DNA of 64,000 bases from Bradyrhizobium sp. CB1717 (GTDB taxonomy: Bacteria > Pseudomonadota > Alphaproteobacteria > Rhizobiales > Xanthobacteraceae), in assembly GCF_029714325.1 (NCBI RefSeq), contig NZ_CP121666.1, forward strand, positions 3,968,001-4,032,000, written 5' to 3'. Of this stretch, positions 35,433 to 44,570 are shown piece after piece. Made by a program: the position numbers and the translations under genes. Position 1 is the stretch's first letter, and each line of letters opens with the position of its first letter. The notes under the pieces were generated by a model, which was not told where the DNA came from, ran no database searches, and worked only from the letters and a program-made list of their open reading frames with translations.

Positions 35433-37028
35433 ATGGCCGAACGGTCCGATCGAGCGCCGGCGCGCTGGCGCCGGCCTTTCCTGCGCTGGCTCGATGGCAT
35501 TGAGGCGGGCTGGGCCGTGCCGCTTCTCATCGCCTGCTTCGTTGCGATCTGGACGCTGTATCTCGTCATCGCCTATGCCGGCGGCGGGCTGCATCCCGAT
35601 ACGCTCGAGGCCTGGACGCTGGGACGGAATTTCGCCTTCGGCTATCACAAGCATCCGCCGCTGATGGGGTGGGTTACGGCAGCCTGGACCTCGGTGTTTC
35701 CGCTCAGCGACTGGTCGCTGCAATTGATGGCGATGGCCAATGCCGGGCTCGCGCTGTTCTTTGTCGATCTGATCTCGCGGCGGTTCGTGACCGGGCACAA
35801 GCGCGTGCTGGTGCTGCTGCTGTTGATGCTGACGCCGGCCTATCAATTCCACGCCCAGCGTTTCAACGCCAATGCGGTGCTGCTTGCGATCTGGCCGCTG
35901 GCGACCTGGTGCTTCCTGCGCGCATTCGAGACCCGCACCGCGCCATGGGCGGTTGCGGTGGGATTCACGACGGCGCTGGCGATGGTCGGCAAATATTATT
36001 CGATCTTCCTCGTCGCGAGCTTCGCCTTTGCCGCGCTGGCGCACCCGGCGCGGCGCGCCTATTTCTTCTCGGCATCGCCCTGGATCTCGGTCGTCGTCGG
36101 GCTCGCAGTGCTGTCGCCGCATCTGTATTGGCTCGCGACGACGGGCGCATCGACCTTCACCTATGCGCTGGCCCACGCAAACGGCAATGTTGTGAGCTCG
36201 CTCAGTGAGGTCAGAAACTTCCTGCTGGGGCTGGCGGCCGCCATGAGCGTGTCGGCCGTGTTCTGGGCGTTGATCGCCGGCACGCGGCTGAAGCAGTTTC
36301 CGGCCGACTTTGCCGCGATGAGCCCGGGCCTGCGACTTCTCTTCTACGTTGCGATCGGAACAATCGTGCTGCCGGTGCTGATTTCGCTCGCGATGGGGAC
36401 GGATTTGCCGTCGCTATGGGCGTTGCAGGGGCTGTTCCTGTTCGCAGTTCTCGTGGTCTGCGGCACGCGCTATCCGATCGAGCGCTTCTACACCGTCAAC
36501 GTCACGGTGATCGTGGCCGGCGTCGCGCTCGCCACCGTTCTGGTCGCAGCCCCGATCCATGCCGTCTATCGCAACGACCACGGCTATGAAGAATGCCGGA
36601 ATTTCTACGCGAAGGCGGCGAACGAGTTGACCCGCGAATGGCGCGAGCTGACCGGCGAGCCGCTGAGCGCCGTCAGCGGCGACGATTCGCTGGCGTTTGC
36701 GACCGCATTCTACAGCCCCGACCATCCGCGTTATGCACGGCCGTTCGCGTATCAGTATAATTGGGGCCTGCCGCGCAAGACGACGCTGGACCGCGGCTGG
36801 GCCGCGCTCTGTTTCCGCGGCCAGGACTATTGCAGCCGCTGGATGGAGGGGGTGTCTTCGCGCGCCGAGCATTCCGTCAAGCGCGAGTTCACGGTGCGGG
36901 CAATGCTTTGGGGCAAGCCCGGCGTGACGCGTGAGGTGGTTGTGTTGATGGTGCCGCCGCGCGGAAGAAGCTCGGCACCGGAGGGCGCTGCCGAAGACTT
37001 CAGCGCCAGCAGGCGGGCTGCGGAGTAG
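35433..37028 (+). CDS. GT39-like (ArnT/PMT-type) membrane glycosyltransferase
   Basis: A 531-residue polytopic membrane protein with about 10-12 helices and a soluble C-terminal tail. After helix 1 the periplasmic loop contains HPDTLEAWTLGRNFAFGYHK then HPPLMGW, the GT39/ArnT-type pattern of an acidic residue, a G-Y and H-P-P. GT39 enzymes move a sugar from a polyprenyl-phosphate carrier onto lipid A or protein on the periplasmic side. The start is uncertain: ATG 35433 is used, but in-frame GTG 35406 and TTG 35397 exist and none has a strong Shine-Dalgarno. The family is fairly clear; the acceptor is unknown. Confidence 0.82.
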   Translation: MAERSDRAPARWRRPFLRWLDGIEAGWAVPLLIACFVAIWTLYLVIAYAGGGLHPDTLEAWTLGRNFAFGYHKHPPLMGWVTAAWTSVFPLSDWSLQLMAMANAGLALFFVDLISRRFVTGHKRVLVLLLLMLTPAYQFHAQRFNANAVLLAIWPLATWCFLRAFETRTAPWAVAVGFTTALAMVGKYYSIFLVASFAFAALAHPARRAYFFSASPWISVVVGLAVLSPHLYWLATTGASTFTYALAHANGNVVSSLSEVRNFLLGLAAAMSVSAVFWALIAGTRLKQFPADFAAMSPGLRLLFYVAIGTIVLPVLISLAMGTDLPSLWALQGLFLFAVLVVCGTRYPIERFYTVNVTVIVAGVALATVLVAAPIHAVYRNDHGYEECRNFYAKAANELTREWRELTGEPLSAVSGDDSLAFATAFYSPDHPRYARPFAYQYNWGLPRKTTLDRGWAALCFRGQDYCSRWMEGVSSRAEHSVKREFTVRAMLWGKPGVTREVVVLMVPPRGRSSAPEGAAEDFSASRRAAE

Positions 37029-37037
37029 GGCGCGGGC

Positions 37038-37178
37038 TCAGCAATGGCTGTCGCGCACTTGCTCCAGCCCTTCGCTGGCAAATGGTGCGGTGAACGCGGC
37101 CTGCTCCGCATTCGGCTCGGAATGCTTCGAGTCCTTCGGCTCCGAGGCGTGGTGGTCTTTGTGGAGTTCCAGTTCCAT
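37038..37178 (-). CDS. Candidate small acidic/histidine-rich protein (46 aa)
   Basis: A short open frame on the minus strand encoding MELELHKDHHASEPKDSKHS and ending QVRDSHC. GAAAGG lies about 8 nt before the ATG, and codon third positions are mostly G or C. It is hydrophilic, with a His-rich start and a terminal Cys, and lies between the convergent GT39-like gene and the MFS gene, downstream of the latter. No family is recognised, and it could be a chance frame. Confidence 0.45.
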   Translation of the reverse strand: MELELHKDHHASEPKDSKHSEPNAEQAAFTAPFASEGLEQVRDSHC

Positions 37179-37232
37179 AACAGCGGCCTTTCGAATTGCT
37201 GCAGTACAACATCGAGGCCGCCGGGAGGTTCC

Positions 37233-38492
37233 TCAACTCACAGGACGATGATGCGGCTTGAACAGCCGTCCTTTCTCCACCACCAGCACGATCGCGAGCG
37301 CAGCCAGCGTCGACAGGAAGAAGCCGACCGAGAACGGCAGCAGCGTGCCGTCAAAGCTCTGGCCGATCGCCATGCCGACCACGATGCCGATCAGAGTCGT
37401 GATCGAGCCGTAGAGCGATGAAGCGGTGCCGGCGATGTGGCCCTGCGGCTCCATGGCGAGCGCAGTGAAGTTCGCGACCATCATGCCGAACGAGAACATC
37501 ATCAGCGCCGAGAGCACCATGAACAGGGAGAGCGGCAGCACGCCGAGAATCTCCGTCAGCAGCATCACGCCCGCCACGACGGTGTAGAGCGTCAGCGCGC
37601 CATGCGAGATCACGCGCATGCCGAGCCGTCCGACCAGCTGGGAATTGAGGAAGCCCGCCACGGCGGTGCCTGCCGCGATCGCGGCGAAGGCGAGCGGAAA
37701 GTAGCGACCGAGATGATAGACGCCTGTGAAGACCTGCTGGGCGCAGAACACATAGGCAAACAGTGCGCCGATGACGCTGCCGGCGGCCGTCGCATAGCCG
37801 ATGGTCTGGCGATTGGTCACCGTCTGGCGGAAAGCCGAGAGCACGTCGGCGGGCGCCAGCGACCGGCGTTCCGATTCGGGGAGGGTTTCAGGCAGCCGCA
37901 ATACGCACCATACGAGCGCGAGCAGACCGTAGAGCATCAGCACGACGAAGATGCCGCGCCAAGCCGTCACCAGCAGCACCGCCTGTCCGAATGACGGCGC
38001 GATCACGGGCACGGCGATGAACACCATCATCGCGAGCGACATCACGCTCGCCATGCGGCGGCCGACATAGCAGTCGCGCACGATCGAGGTCGCGATCACG
38101 CGCGTTGCCGAGGTGCCGAGCCCTTGCAGCGCGCGCGCCAGCAGCAGCGTCTCGAACGAGGGCGCGGCGACCGCCAGCACGCTCGCGACCGCATAGACCG
38201 CCATGCCGCCGAGCAGCACCGGGCGGCGGCCGAAGCGATCCGACAACGGGCCCATGACGAACTGGCCGACGCCGAAGCCGATCAGGAAGGTCGACAGCAC
38301 CAGCTGGAGATGATTGGCGACGGGGATCTTGAATGCCGCCCCGATATTGGGCAGCGCAGGCAGCATCATGTCCATCGCGAGCGGATTGAGCGCCATGATG
38401 GACGCGATCACGATGACAAATTCGGGAAAACCCATGGGCCGGTGTCCGGAGGACACCCAATCGTCGGCATTGACGTCGGACAAGAAGCTCAC
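37233..38492 (-). CDS. Bcr/CflA-type MFS drug-resistance transporter
   Basis: A 419-residue, 12-helix MFS protein of the DHA1 branch. Motif A of the N-terminal half is GPLSDRFGRRPVLLGG, and helix 4-5 has ARALQGLGTSATRVIATSIV, the Bcr/CflA pattern. It exports drugs or small metabolites with proton antiport. The start codon is GTG at 38492; a TTG three codons later has GAGGTGA at good spacing, and ATG 38435 also precedes the first helix, so the true start is open. It diverges from the first GT87-like gene across 300 nt. Substrate unknown. Confidence 0.9.
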   Translation of the reverse strand: MSFLSDVNADDWVSSGHRPMGFPEFVIVIASIMALNPLAMDMMLPALPNIGAAFKIPVANHLQLVLSTFLIGFGVGQFVMGPLSDRFGRRPVLLGGMAVYAVASVLAVAAPSFETLLLARALQGLGTSATRVIATSIVRDCYVGRRMASVMSLAMMVFIAVPVIAPSFGQAVLLVTAWRGIFVVLMLYGLLALVWCVLRLPETLPESERRSLAPADVLSAFRQTVTNRQTIGYATAAGSVIGALFAYVFCAQQVFTGVYHLGRYFPLAFAAIAAGTAVAGFLNSQLVGRLGMRVISHGALTLYTVVAGVMLLTEILGVLPLSLFMVLSALMMFSFGMMVANFTALAMEPQGHIAGTASSLYGSITTLIGIVVGMAIGQSFDGTLLPFSVGFFLSTLAALAIVLVVEKGRLFKPHHRPVS

Positions 38493-38792
38493 CTCTAGAA
38501 ATCAGGGGCTTTATCCAGGTTCATGCTGCGTCGCACAACCCATGTTTCGGGATGGCTGTCAGGCGAGGCCCGGGCGGACACGAGTTGGTGAGGTCGCCCG
38601 TCATCCCGACGGCGGCGTCGAGGGGTTGTTGGTCCGCCGCCGTCTCCAGCCGCGCGCCGGCAACCAGTCATTCACCATAAGATCGCGGACGCCCACCGGG
38701 GAGATGAATCCGCAACTCATCCTGTCCATTGTGGCCCGACGGGGCGCCGCGCAGGCACGCCCCGGAGGAACCGGCAAGACAGGTATCTCGCA
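38493..38792. other. Divergent intergenic region, MFS and GT87-like genes
   Basis: These 300 nt hold no member of the listed repeat families and no coding frame I trust. They must contain promoters for both divergent genes; AGG at 38781-38783 lies about 9 nt before the GTG start of the GT87-like gene. Confidence 0.4.
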
Positions 38793-40124
38793 GTGTCCGA
38801 CGTAGCACGATGGTTGGGCCCCTCGGTCGACATGACCGAAAGGCGAAACACTGGGCGAAACACTTGGCTTGCCTGGCTGATCGGGCTGACGGCGCTGCTG
38901 GTGCTTGGCAATCTCGTCAGCGACGGTACGCTTCCCCTGAACTACGGCTGGGACGTTCGCGTCAATTGCGCCGCGGTCGATGCCTATGCCGATGGGCTCG
39001 ATCCCTATTTCGTCAAGAATTTGAAGGGCACCAGGTTCTCCTACCCCTATCTGCCTGTGACGCTCGACGTCTTCCGCCCCGTGTGCGCGGGCGGCGTCCT
39101 CGTTGCTCATCACATGGGCCTCTATCTCGTCCTCGCCGTGCTCTGCGGCCTGCTCTTGCCAGGGCTTGGCCGAACGCAAACCAGCCCGCGCGATGTCGCG
39201 CTCAGGCTGCTCTGTACGTTCGGCGCGTTCATCGGCTTCGAATGGGTCTGGGCGTCCGGGAATTTCGCGATCCTGGGCGGCGTGCTGACTGCGGTCGCGC
39301 TGAGGCTGCTGCTTCGCTCAACGGCATCCGGCGCTGGGGACCGCGGCTTCGCCTTGCGCGTCGGCGGCGCTGCACTGCTTGGTCTCATGACCTCCTTCAA
39401 GCTGGTGTTCTGTCCCGTGATCGCCGCGCTCTATTTCCTGCCGCTGCCGCGCGCGCGCAAGCTGGTGCTGATCGCGGTGGCCGCGTTCGGCTTCGCATGG
39501 CCGATCCTGATCTCGAGGATGTTCTACGCCGACCTGTTCTCGAGCTGGGTGGGTGTGCTGACGAAGCAGATCCCCGATCAGCATGCCGTCGAGCTCATGG
39601 AAACCAATCCGTCGCTGCTGCTGCTGGCGCGCAGCCTCCTGGAGCAGGTCGGGCTCGGCGACAGCAAGCCTGTTATGTTCGCGACCTTTGCGCTCGCCGC
39701 ACTCGCGCTCGTGCTGGTGCCGTTCGCGCTCTCCGTCCTGCGCGCGGTCGACAGCGGACCGGCTCGGGCAGGGGGATCGCTTCTGACGCGGCTCGATCGC
39801 TGGCTGATCGACCATCCCCACGTGGCCTCGCGCGTCACCGTGCTCGCGATGTTTGCGCTCTACGTCAGCTCGCCGCGCCTCAAGGAATATGCCTTCTTCG
39901 AGCTCGCGGTCTATGCCGCGGTCCTCATCGCCGATCTTCCGGCTCTGGCACTCGCCGCCATGCTCGCCGTCGGCTTCATCGCTCCTGGCCTCGTCTCGAT
40001 TTCGGGACACACGGTGGAGGGCGGCTTTGTCCTCCTCATTGTCGCGCTGGCATGCTTCTGGATTCTGCTGCTCGATTTTCGCGCGGAGCCGATGCGACTT
40101 GAGGCGCAGGACGTGCGTTCATGA
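38793..40124 (+). CDS. GT87-like (DUF2029) membrane glycosyltransferase, copy 1
   Basis: A 443-residue polytopic membrane protein with about 10 helices. The first periplasmic loop has NYGWDVRVNCAAVDAYADGL, then DPYFVKN and SYPYLPVTLDVF. This follows the GT87 layout, in which an acidic residue after helix 1 and a Y-P-P/L-like loop form the catalytic site of polyprenyl-phosphate-sugar dependent transferases. The start is GTG 38793, with a possible later ATG 38832. It overlaps the next gene by four bases (ATGA), and that gene is its paralogue. Acceptor and sugar unknown. Confidence 0.82.
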   Translation: MSDVARWLGPSVDMTERRNTGRNTWLAWLIGLTALLVLGNLVSDGTLPLNYGWDVRVNCAAVDAYADGLDPYFVKNLKGTRFSYPYLPVTLDVFRPVCAGGVLVAHHMGLYLVLAVLCGLLLPGLGRTQTSPRDVALRLLCTFGAFIGFEWVWASGNFAILGGVLTAVALRLLLRSTASGAGDRGFALRVGGAALLGLMTSFKLVFCPVIAALYFLPLPRARKLVLIAVAAFGFAWPILISRMFYADLFSSWVGVLTKQIPDQHAVELMETNPSLLLLARSLLEQVGLGDSKPVMFATFALAALALVLVPFALSVLRAVDSGPARAGGSLLTRLDRWLIDHPHVASRVTVLAMFALYVSSPRLKEYAFFELAVYAAVLIADLPALALAAMLAVGFIAPGLVSISGHTVEGGFVLLIVALACFWILLLDFRAEPMRLEAQDVRS

Positions 40125-41413
40125 CGAGCCTCGCCTCGTCCGCAGATGCCGGATCCGTGGCCGCGAACGGGTCACGGAGCCGTTGGCTGACCTGGTTGAT
40201 CCTGCTCGCGGCGGCGCTGGTCGCCATGTCCGTTACCGTTGACCTCGCCGCGGAAAATACCTTTGGCTGGGACGTGCGGATCAATTGTGCCGCGGTGGAT
40301 GCTCACCTTCAGGGGCTCGATCCGTATTTCGTCAAGAACCTGAAGGATACGAAACTCTCTTACCCGTATCTTCCGGTTACCCTCGACGCCTTTCGGCCGC
40401 TCTGCACCGGCGGTTTTCTCGTCGCCCATTACAAGCCGATCTATCTCGTCCTTGCGGTGATCTGTGCGCTGCTGCTGCCCGCTCTCGGCACGACCAAAGG
40501 GCGCTGGCAAGACGCCGTGCTGCGGGGCGCCATCGTGCTCGGTGGTTTCCTCGGCTTCGACTGGGTCGTTGCGACCGGTAATTTCGAGATTCTCAGCGGG
40601 ATGCTGACGGCGGCGTCGCTCGCATTGTTGCTACGTCCGGTGCAGTCCGACGAGCGGGGTGGGGCGAGCCTCGTGCCGCAGCTCGCCGGTGCGGCCGTGC
40701 TCGGCCTCGTCACCGCCTTCAAGCTGGTGTTCTTGCCGATCCTCGCCGCGCTCTATTTCCTGCCGCAGCCGAGGCGACGCAAGCTGCTTCTGATTGCGGT
40801 GGCGGCGGGTATGTTCGCCCTGCCGATCCTGCTTTCGCTGGCGTTCTACCCGGATCTGTCGCGGAGCTGGCTCAGCGCGATCACCGGCCAGATCCCCGGA
40901 CAGCATTCGCCCGCGAGCGAGGTCAATCCGTCGCTGCTGCTGATTGCCTCGACATTTGCAGGCCGAATTGGACTTGCCGGCAGCAAGCTGTTCGTCATCG
41001 GCCTCTACGGGCTCATCGCGATCACACTCGTGCTCGCGCCGTTCGCCGTCTCGGTGTGGCGCATGGTCAGGCCGCAGGTGCGCGCCGGCAAGGCCTCGCT
41101 GCTGCAAGTGCTCGACGACTGGCTGGTCGATCATCCCGCCGCGGCGATGCGCATCACCGTGCTCGCGATGTACGCGCTCTATCTCTGCACGCCGAGGCCG
41201 AAGGAGTACACCTTCTTCCAGGTGGCGCTCTACGCGGCCGTTCTCGTCGTCGATCTGCCTGCGGCGATGATGCTCGTTGCGCTGACGGTTGCGGTCGCCA
41301 TTCCGATCCTGGCGTCAGCCTCGGTCACCGCGTTCATGGGCGGGTACGGCCAGCTCACGCTCGCGCTGATCTGTTTCTGGATCCTGCTTGCGCACGAACC
41401 GCAGCGGACGTGA
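40121..41413 (+). CDS. GT87-like (DUF2029) membrane glycosyltransferase, copy 2
   Basis: A 430-residue paralogue of the preceding protein. The shared loop is GWDVRINCAAVDAHLQGLDP then YFVKNLKDTKLSYPYLPVTL; internal landmarks GFDWVVATGNFEIL and TAFKLVFLPILAALYFLPQP line up with FEWVWASGNFAIL and TSFKLVFCPVIAALYFLP of copy 1. The two proteins are divergent enough to suggest an old duplication. Start ATG 40121 sits within the ATGA overlap, so the pair is translationally coupled. Copy-specific sugars or acceptors are a reasonable guess. Confidence 0.82.
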   Translation: MTSLASSADAGSVAANGSRSRWLTWLILLAAALVAMSVTVDLAAENTFGWDVRINCAAVDAHLQGLDPYFVKNLKDTKLSYPYLPVTLDAFRPLCTGGFLVAHYKPIYLVLAVICALLLPALGTTKGRWQDAVLRGAIVLGGFLGFDWVVATGNFEILSGMLTAASLALLLRPVQSDERGGASLVPQLAGAAVLGLVTAFKLVFLPILAALYFLPQPRRRKLLLIAVAAGMFALPILLSLAFYPDLSRSWLSAITGQIPGQHSPASEVNPSLLLIASTFAGRIGLAGSKLFVIGLYGLIAITLVLAPFAVSVWRMVRPQVRAGKASLLQVLDDWLVDHPAAAMRITVLAMYALYLCTPRPKEYTFFQVALYAAVLVVDLPAAMMLVALTVAVAIPILASASVTAFMGGYGQLTLALICFWILLAHEPQRT

Positions 41414-41415
41414 TC

Positions 41416-42948
41416 CTATCTCGACGCGGCCGCGTTCGCGCCCTCGGCAGATGGGGCCGGCGGCGCAGTGTAGAGGCTCATATAGGCGCCGGTGTACTCT
41501 TCTCTCCAGCCTCTCTGGCTGACGAGGAACTGCCTCAGCTGTTCATGGGCTCTGACCCAGAGCACCGCATCGATCCTGTATTTCCTGATCACTGTGTCCC
41601 AGGCGGCCGCGTCGATGTCCCAGCGCACCAGCTTGAGATAGTCGCGGAGCAGCTCGTCCGGATAGGCGGTCGCCGCCCGGCCGTCCACGAACATCGGCAC
41701 CGCGCCGTGGGTGCGGAAGATCAGCAGCCCGCCGGAATTCCAGTGGTTGAGCACGCGCGAATGCGTGGAATGCGCGAGCAGGTAGCCGGCATCCTCCTCC
41801 GAGAGCATGTCCGGCAGCGCCAGCGCCGGTCGCACCTGCAGGAAGCTGAGCGGCAGCACGAAGACACCGACGATCCCGGCCGCCAGCATCGCGCGGCGGA
41901 TGTCGAGCCTCGACAGGCGCTCGGGCAACAGGCGATCGACGTGAAGCGCCATCGGGACTGCCGAGAAGATGAAGAAGAACGCGATGTACCTGAACTGGTA
42001 GAGGCCCAGAACCAGGAACAGCCATGCCAGCAGGCGCGGCTCCAGCGGAATGGGTCTCGAGTTGCGGTAGCGCAGCTCGAGCGCAATGAACGTCAATGCG
42101 TAGGCGATGGCGGGAATGCTTCCGGGCAGCTCCATGTTGTGGAAGTAGGGACGCCATTCGCCGATATTGGCCTGGATGAAATGGCCCAGCGTCGCCATCA
42201 CGCCGTCATGGATGTGCCATCCCAGCGGATTGACGAAGATCGCAGCGACGCACCCGATGGCCGCGAGGCAATAATTCCTGAAGTTCGCCCAGTCCCGCCG
42301 AAGCAAGGCGACGCCGGCGAAGACGCCGATGATGGGAAAGGCGAGCATGAAGCCGCCATGCAGATTGACCCATAGCACCATCATCGCCGGCAGCAGGAAC
42401 CATCTGCGCCGCTGCAGGCATTCGCCGTAGAAGATCACCGCGAACAGCATGGTCGCGATATTCGGCGATGCCGCCAGATACGTGTTGGGCGCCGCCTCGT
42501 AGCAGGGGTAGAGCAGGCATGCGGCGAAGACGGTGATGCAGACCGCCGGGACCGACGCGCCGCTGCGCAGGCCGCATGAGGTGAGATATCCGACGATGAC
42601 CGCGCCGCAGGCGACGACCAGCAGGACGATTCCGGCAAGCCCCGTGTGCTGATAGAGCACGCTGGCAATCACGTCCCAGAGCCACGACAGATTATACCAG
42701 CGCTTGTCTGCGAGCGTGAACGCCCATGGATCCCTATACGGGATCTCGCCACGCTCCCTGATGAGGTCTCCGGCGGCGATGTGCCAGCCGAGGTCGTAAT
42801 GGCTGAGCTGCACCGGTCCGTTCGAAATGTAGAACACCGACAGGAACGCGATCAGGACGAAGTAGATCTCACGCCCGTGCAGGCAGCGTCCGAACGCCGT
42901 GGGCGCCCCGCCAATCCCGGACCGGGACCAATTCTCGCGCGCGTCCAT
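41416..42948 (-). CDS. Polytopic membrane protein, probable GT-C-fold glycosyltransferase
   Basis: About 510 residues with roughly 10-12 hydrophobic helices. The first external loop reads QLSHYDLGWHIAAGDLIRER then GEIPYRDPWAFT, a D-x-x-W-H ... P-x-R-D-x-W pattern seen in uncharacterised GT-C-like proteins that I recall from many bacteria. A soluble C-terminal region (GAVPMFVDGRAATAYPDELL, then DYLKLVRWD) resembles the tail of such proteins. The start is uncertain: ATG 42948 has GAGAG at ideal spacing; ATG 42963 and TTG 43011 are alternatives. It is convergent with the GT87-like pair with only 2 nt between stops. No function is proven. Confidence 0.75.
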   Translation of the reverse strand: MDARENWSRSGIGGAPTAFGRCLHGREIYFVLIAFLSVFYISNGPVQLSHYDLGWHIAAGDLIRERGEIPYRDPWAFTLADKRWYNLSWLWDVIASVLYQHTGLAGIVLLVVACGAVIVGYLTSCGLRSGASVPAVCITVFAACLLYPCYEAAPNTYLAASPNIATMLFAVIFYGECLQRRRWFLLPAMMVLWVNLHGGFMLAFPIIGVFAGVALLRRDWANFRNYCLAAIGCVAAIFVNPLGWHIHDGVMATLGHFIQANIGEWRPYFHNMELPGSIPAIAYALTFIALELRYRNSRPIPLEPRLLAWLFLVLGLYQFRYIAFFFIFSAVPMALHVDRLLPERLSRLDIRRAMLAAGIVGVFVLPLSFLQVRPALALPDMLSEEDAGYLLAHSTHSRVLNHWNSGGLLIFRTHGAVPMFVDGRAATAYPDELLRDYLKLVRWDIDAAAWDTVIRKYRIDAVLWVRAHEQLRQFLVSQRGWREEYTGAYMSLYTAPPAPSAEGANAAASR

Positions 42949-43259
42949 GAGAGCTCTCACCATCGAAGCCGGCGCTGCAGGCCCCCGCGTTTCCTCTGAA
43001 GTCTGCGGCAACGGCGGCAGACATCGTTTGCTTTAGGGGAAGACGGTCTAAGGTCGAGTAAAGGCCGGTTGCGCCCGGCGGGTTCCGCAGGGCGACGGGC
43101 GAGTTGGTAAACGAATGGTTTGCGCGACGGGCGTGGCCGCGGTCCTGCTCCGGGATCCAGTGGCGAGCCTGGGTCCGTCTGAACGGCGCAGTGATGCCAC
43201 CCAAGGTGGCAAGGTTCTTGCTACGGTAACCTTCGCTCGACTGCCTGCGGAGGACCGTG

Positions 43260-44216
43260 ATGCTCTCTACGCAACGTTCGCTCGCGACGGCCCAGCTTGG
43301 CCGCAACAGTCTTGAGGAGATATTCGAATCCCGGACGCCGTTGCGCGAGGCCGCCCTGGAGTCATTTCGCCGCAGGAACGCGGTCCTCGACGGAATCTTC
43401 TACGACATCGGCAAGGTGACCCATGAGGAGGCGCGCGAGACGGCCCCTTGGCTGGCGCGCGAGGGCGCCATCCTGATCGTCCCGCCATCCGGCGCCGGAA
43501 CGCTCAAGCTCTGCAACACCGTGGAAGACTTCGCCAATGCCGGCGGCGCCGATGTCCGCATCCTTGCGGTGGCGGGTGTCGGCAGTTCGGCGCTGGGGGC
43601 GGCGGCCTTCGCGCGGAATGTCGCCGACGCGTTTGGCGTCGCGGTCGCGGCCGTGGTGTCGGGCTATGGGCTTGCCGACCTCATGACCGAGGCGCTCGGC
43701 GGCTGGTTCTGGTTCGGCACCCTCAATCGCCTGCGCCATCAGTTCGAGGAGCTCGACGACATGAGCCGGGCGCTCAACCGTCCGGAGACTCTGAGCCCGC
43801 CGACGTCACCGATCGAACTCGGCCGCATCAGCCTGGATACAAGGACGGTCATGGCTTTGCTGAGCGATGGCCGCTTCAGCTTCTCGCTGGTGACCGGCCA
43901 CTCCAAGGGCAACCTCGTGATCTCGGAAGCGCTGTACGAGCTGAAGGAAACACCGGCGGTCGAACAGGCCATTCCCGCCGACAAGTTCTGGATCGTCACG
44001 GTGTCCGCGGCAGTCGCGATGCCGCCCCGATACAGGAAGATCATCGACGTGATGGGCACGATCGATGGCTTCGGCGCGCTCAACTCGACGCTCGGCATCT
44101 CGATCGAGAAGACGTGTCCGTTCCGCTGGCACCACACCAACACGGATTTGCCGTTTCACCTGCCCGTGACGAAGGTTTTCAGGGAGCTTCAGGTCGAGCG
44201 GAATGTTGCCGTCTGA
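43260..44216 (+). CDS. Hypothetical protein with lipase-like GHSKG motif
   Basis: A 318-residue protein of unknown function, without signal peptide. Residues 100-150 are hydrophobic and glycine/alanine-rich (AVAGVGSSALGAAAFARN, then VVSGYGLADLMTEALGGW). Around residue 210 it has SLVTGHSKGNLVISEALYEL, where GHSKG (S215) is a G-x-S-x-G nucleophile elbow of alpha/beta hydrolases. A histidine-rich C-terminal stretch (RWHHTNTDLPFHLP) could supply the catalytic His. The start ATG 43260 is preceded by GGAGG at 6 nt. Relatives may be phasin-adjacent or lipase-like proteins, but I cannot name one. Confidence 0.78.
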   Translation: MLSTQRSLATAQLGRNSLEEIFESRTPLREAALESFRRRNAVLDGIFYDIGKVTHEEARETAPWLAREGAILIVPPSGAGTLKLCNTVEDFANAGGADVRILAVAGVGSSALGAAAFARNVADAFGVAVAAVVSGYGLADLMTEALGGWFWFGTLNRLRHQFEELDDMSRALNRPETLSPPTSPIELGRISLDTRTVMALLSDGRFSFSLVTGHSKGNLVISEALYELKETPAVEQAIPADKFWIVTVSAAVAMPPRYRKIIDVMGTIDGFGALNSTLGISIEKTCPFRWHHTNTDLPFHLPVTKVFRELQVERNVAV

Positions 44217-44312
44217 GTGCGCGCGGAATCGCAATGACGCCGGCGCGCCCGGACGAAAGCGATGCGATTGCAGGCGGCGTATCACCATCCTCGCCCCCGT
44301 CAGCTCGGATGG

Positions 44313-44398
44313 TGCGGGCAGCCGGGGTCGAACCGGCACAGCGCTTGCGCGCCGAGGGATTTTAAGTCCCTTGCGTCTACCAATTCCGCCATGCCCGC
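44313..44398 (-). tRNA. tRNA-Leu (UAA anticodon)
   Basis: On the minus strand the gene starts GCGGGCATGGCGGAATTGG and closes with GCCCGCA paired to GCGGGC. The anticodon loop is GACTTAAAATC (anticodon TAA), the variable arm is long, as in type-2 leucine tRNAs (CGGCGCGCAAGCGCTG), and the T-arm is CCGGTTCGACCCCGG. CCA follows at 44312-44310 and so is genome-encoded. About 86 nt without CCA. No integrase or direct-repeat attachment site was noticed next to it. Confidence 0.97.
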
Positions 44399-44570
44399 TT
44401 GATCCAACGAGATCAAACACTTAAGTCCACCTGCGGCCGTCTGGAATTGGCGTCTTGCCGGCCCGGCGGGTGTCCTTCCTTAAGCGAGCCGGGCGCACAA
44501 GGCAAAGCCTCAATCCGGACATCTGTTGCTGCTTTAGGCATTCTCAATCCACGGGGACTATTCATCCGGC

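Noticed and set aside
44313..44398. Genomic island inserted at tRNA-Leu
   Set aside because: No integrase, mobility gene or repeated tRNA 3' end was seen nearby, and base composition does not shift.
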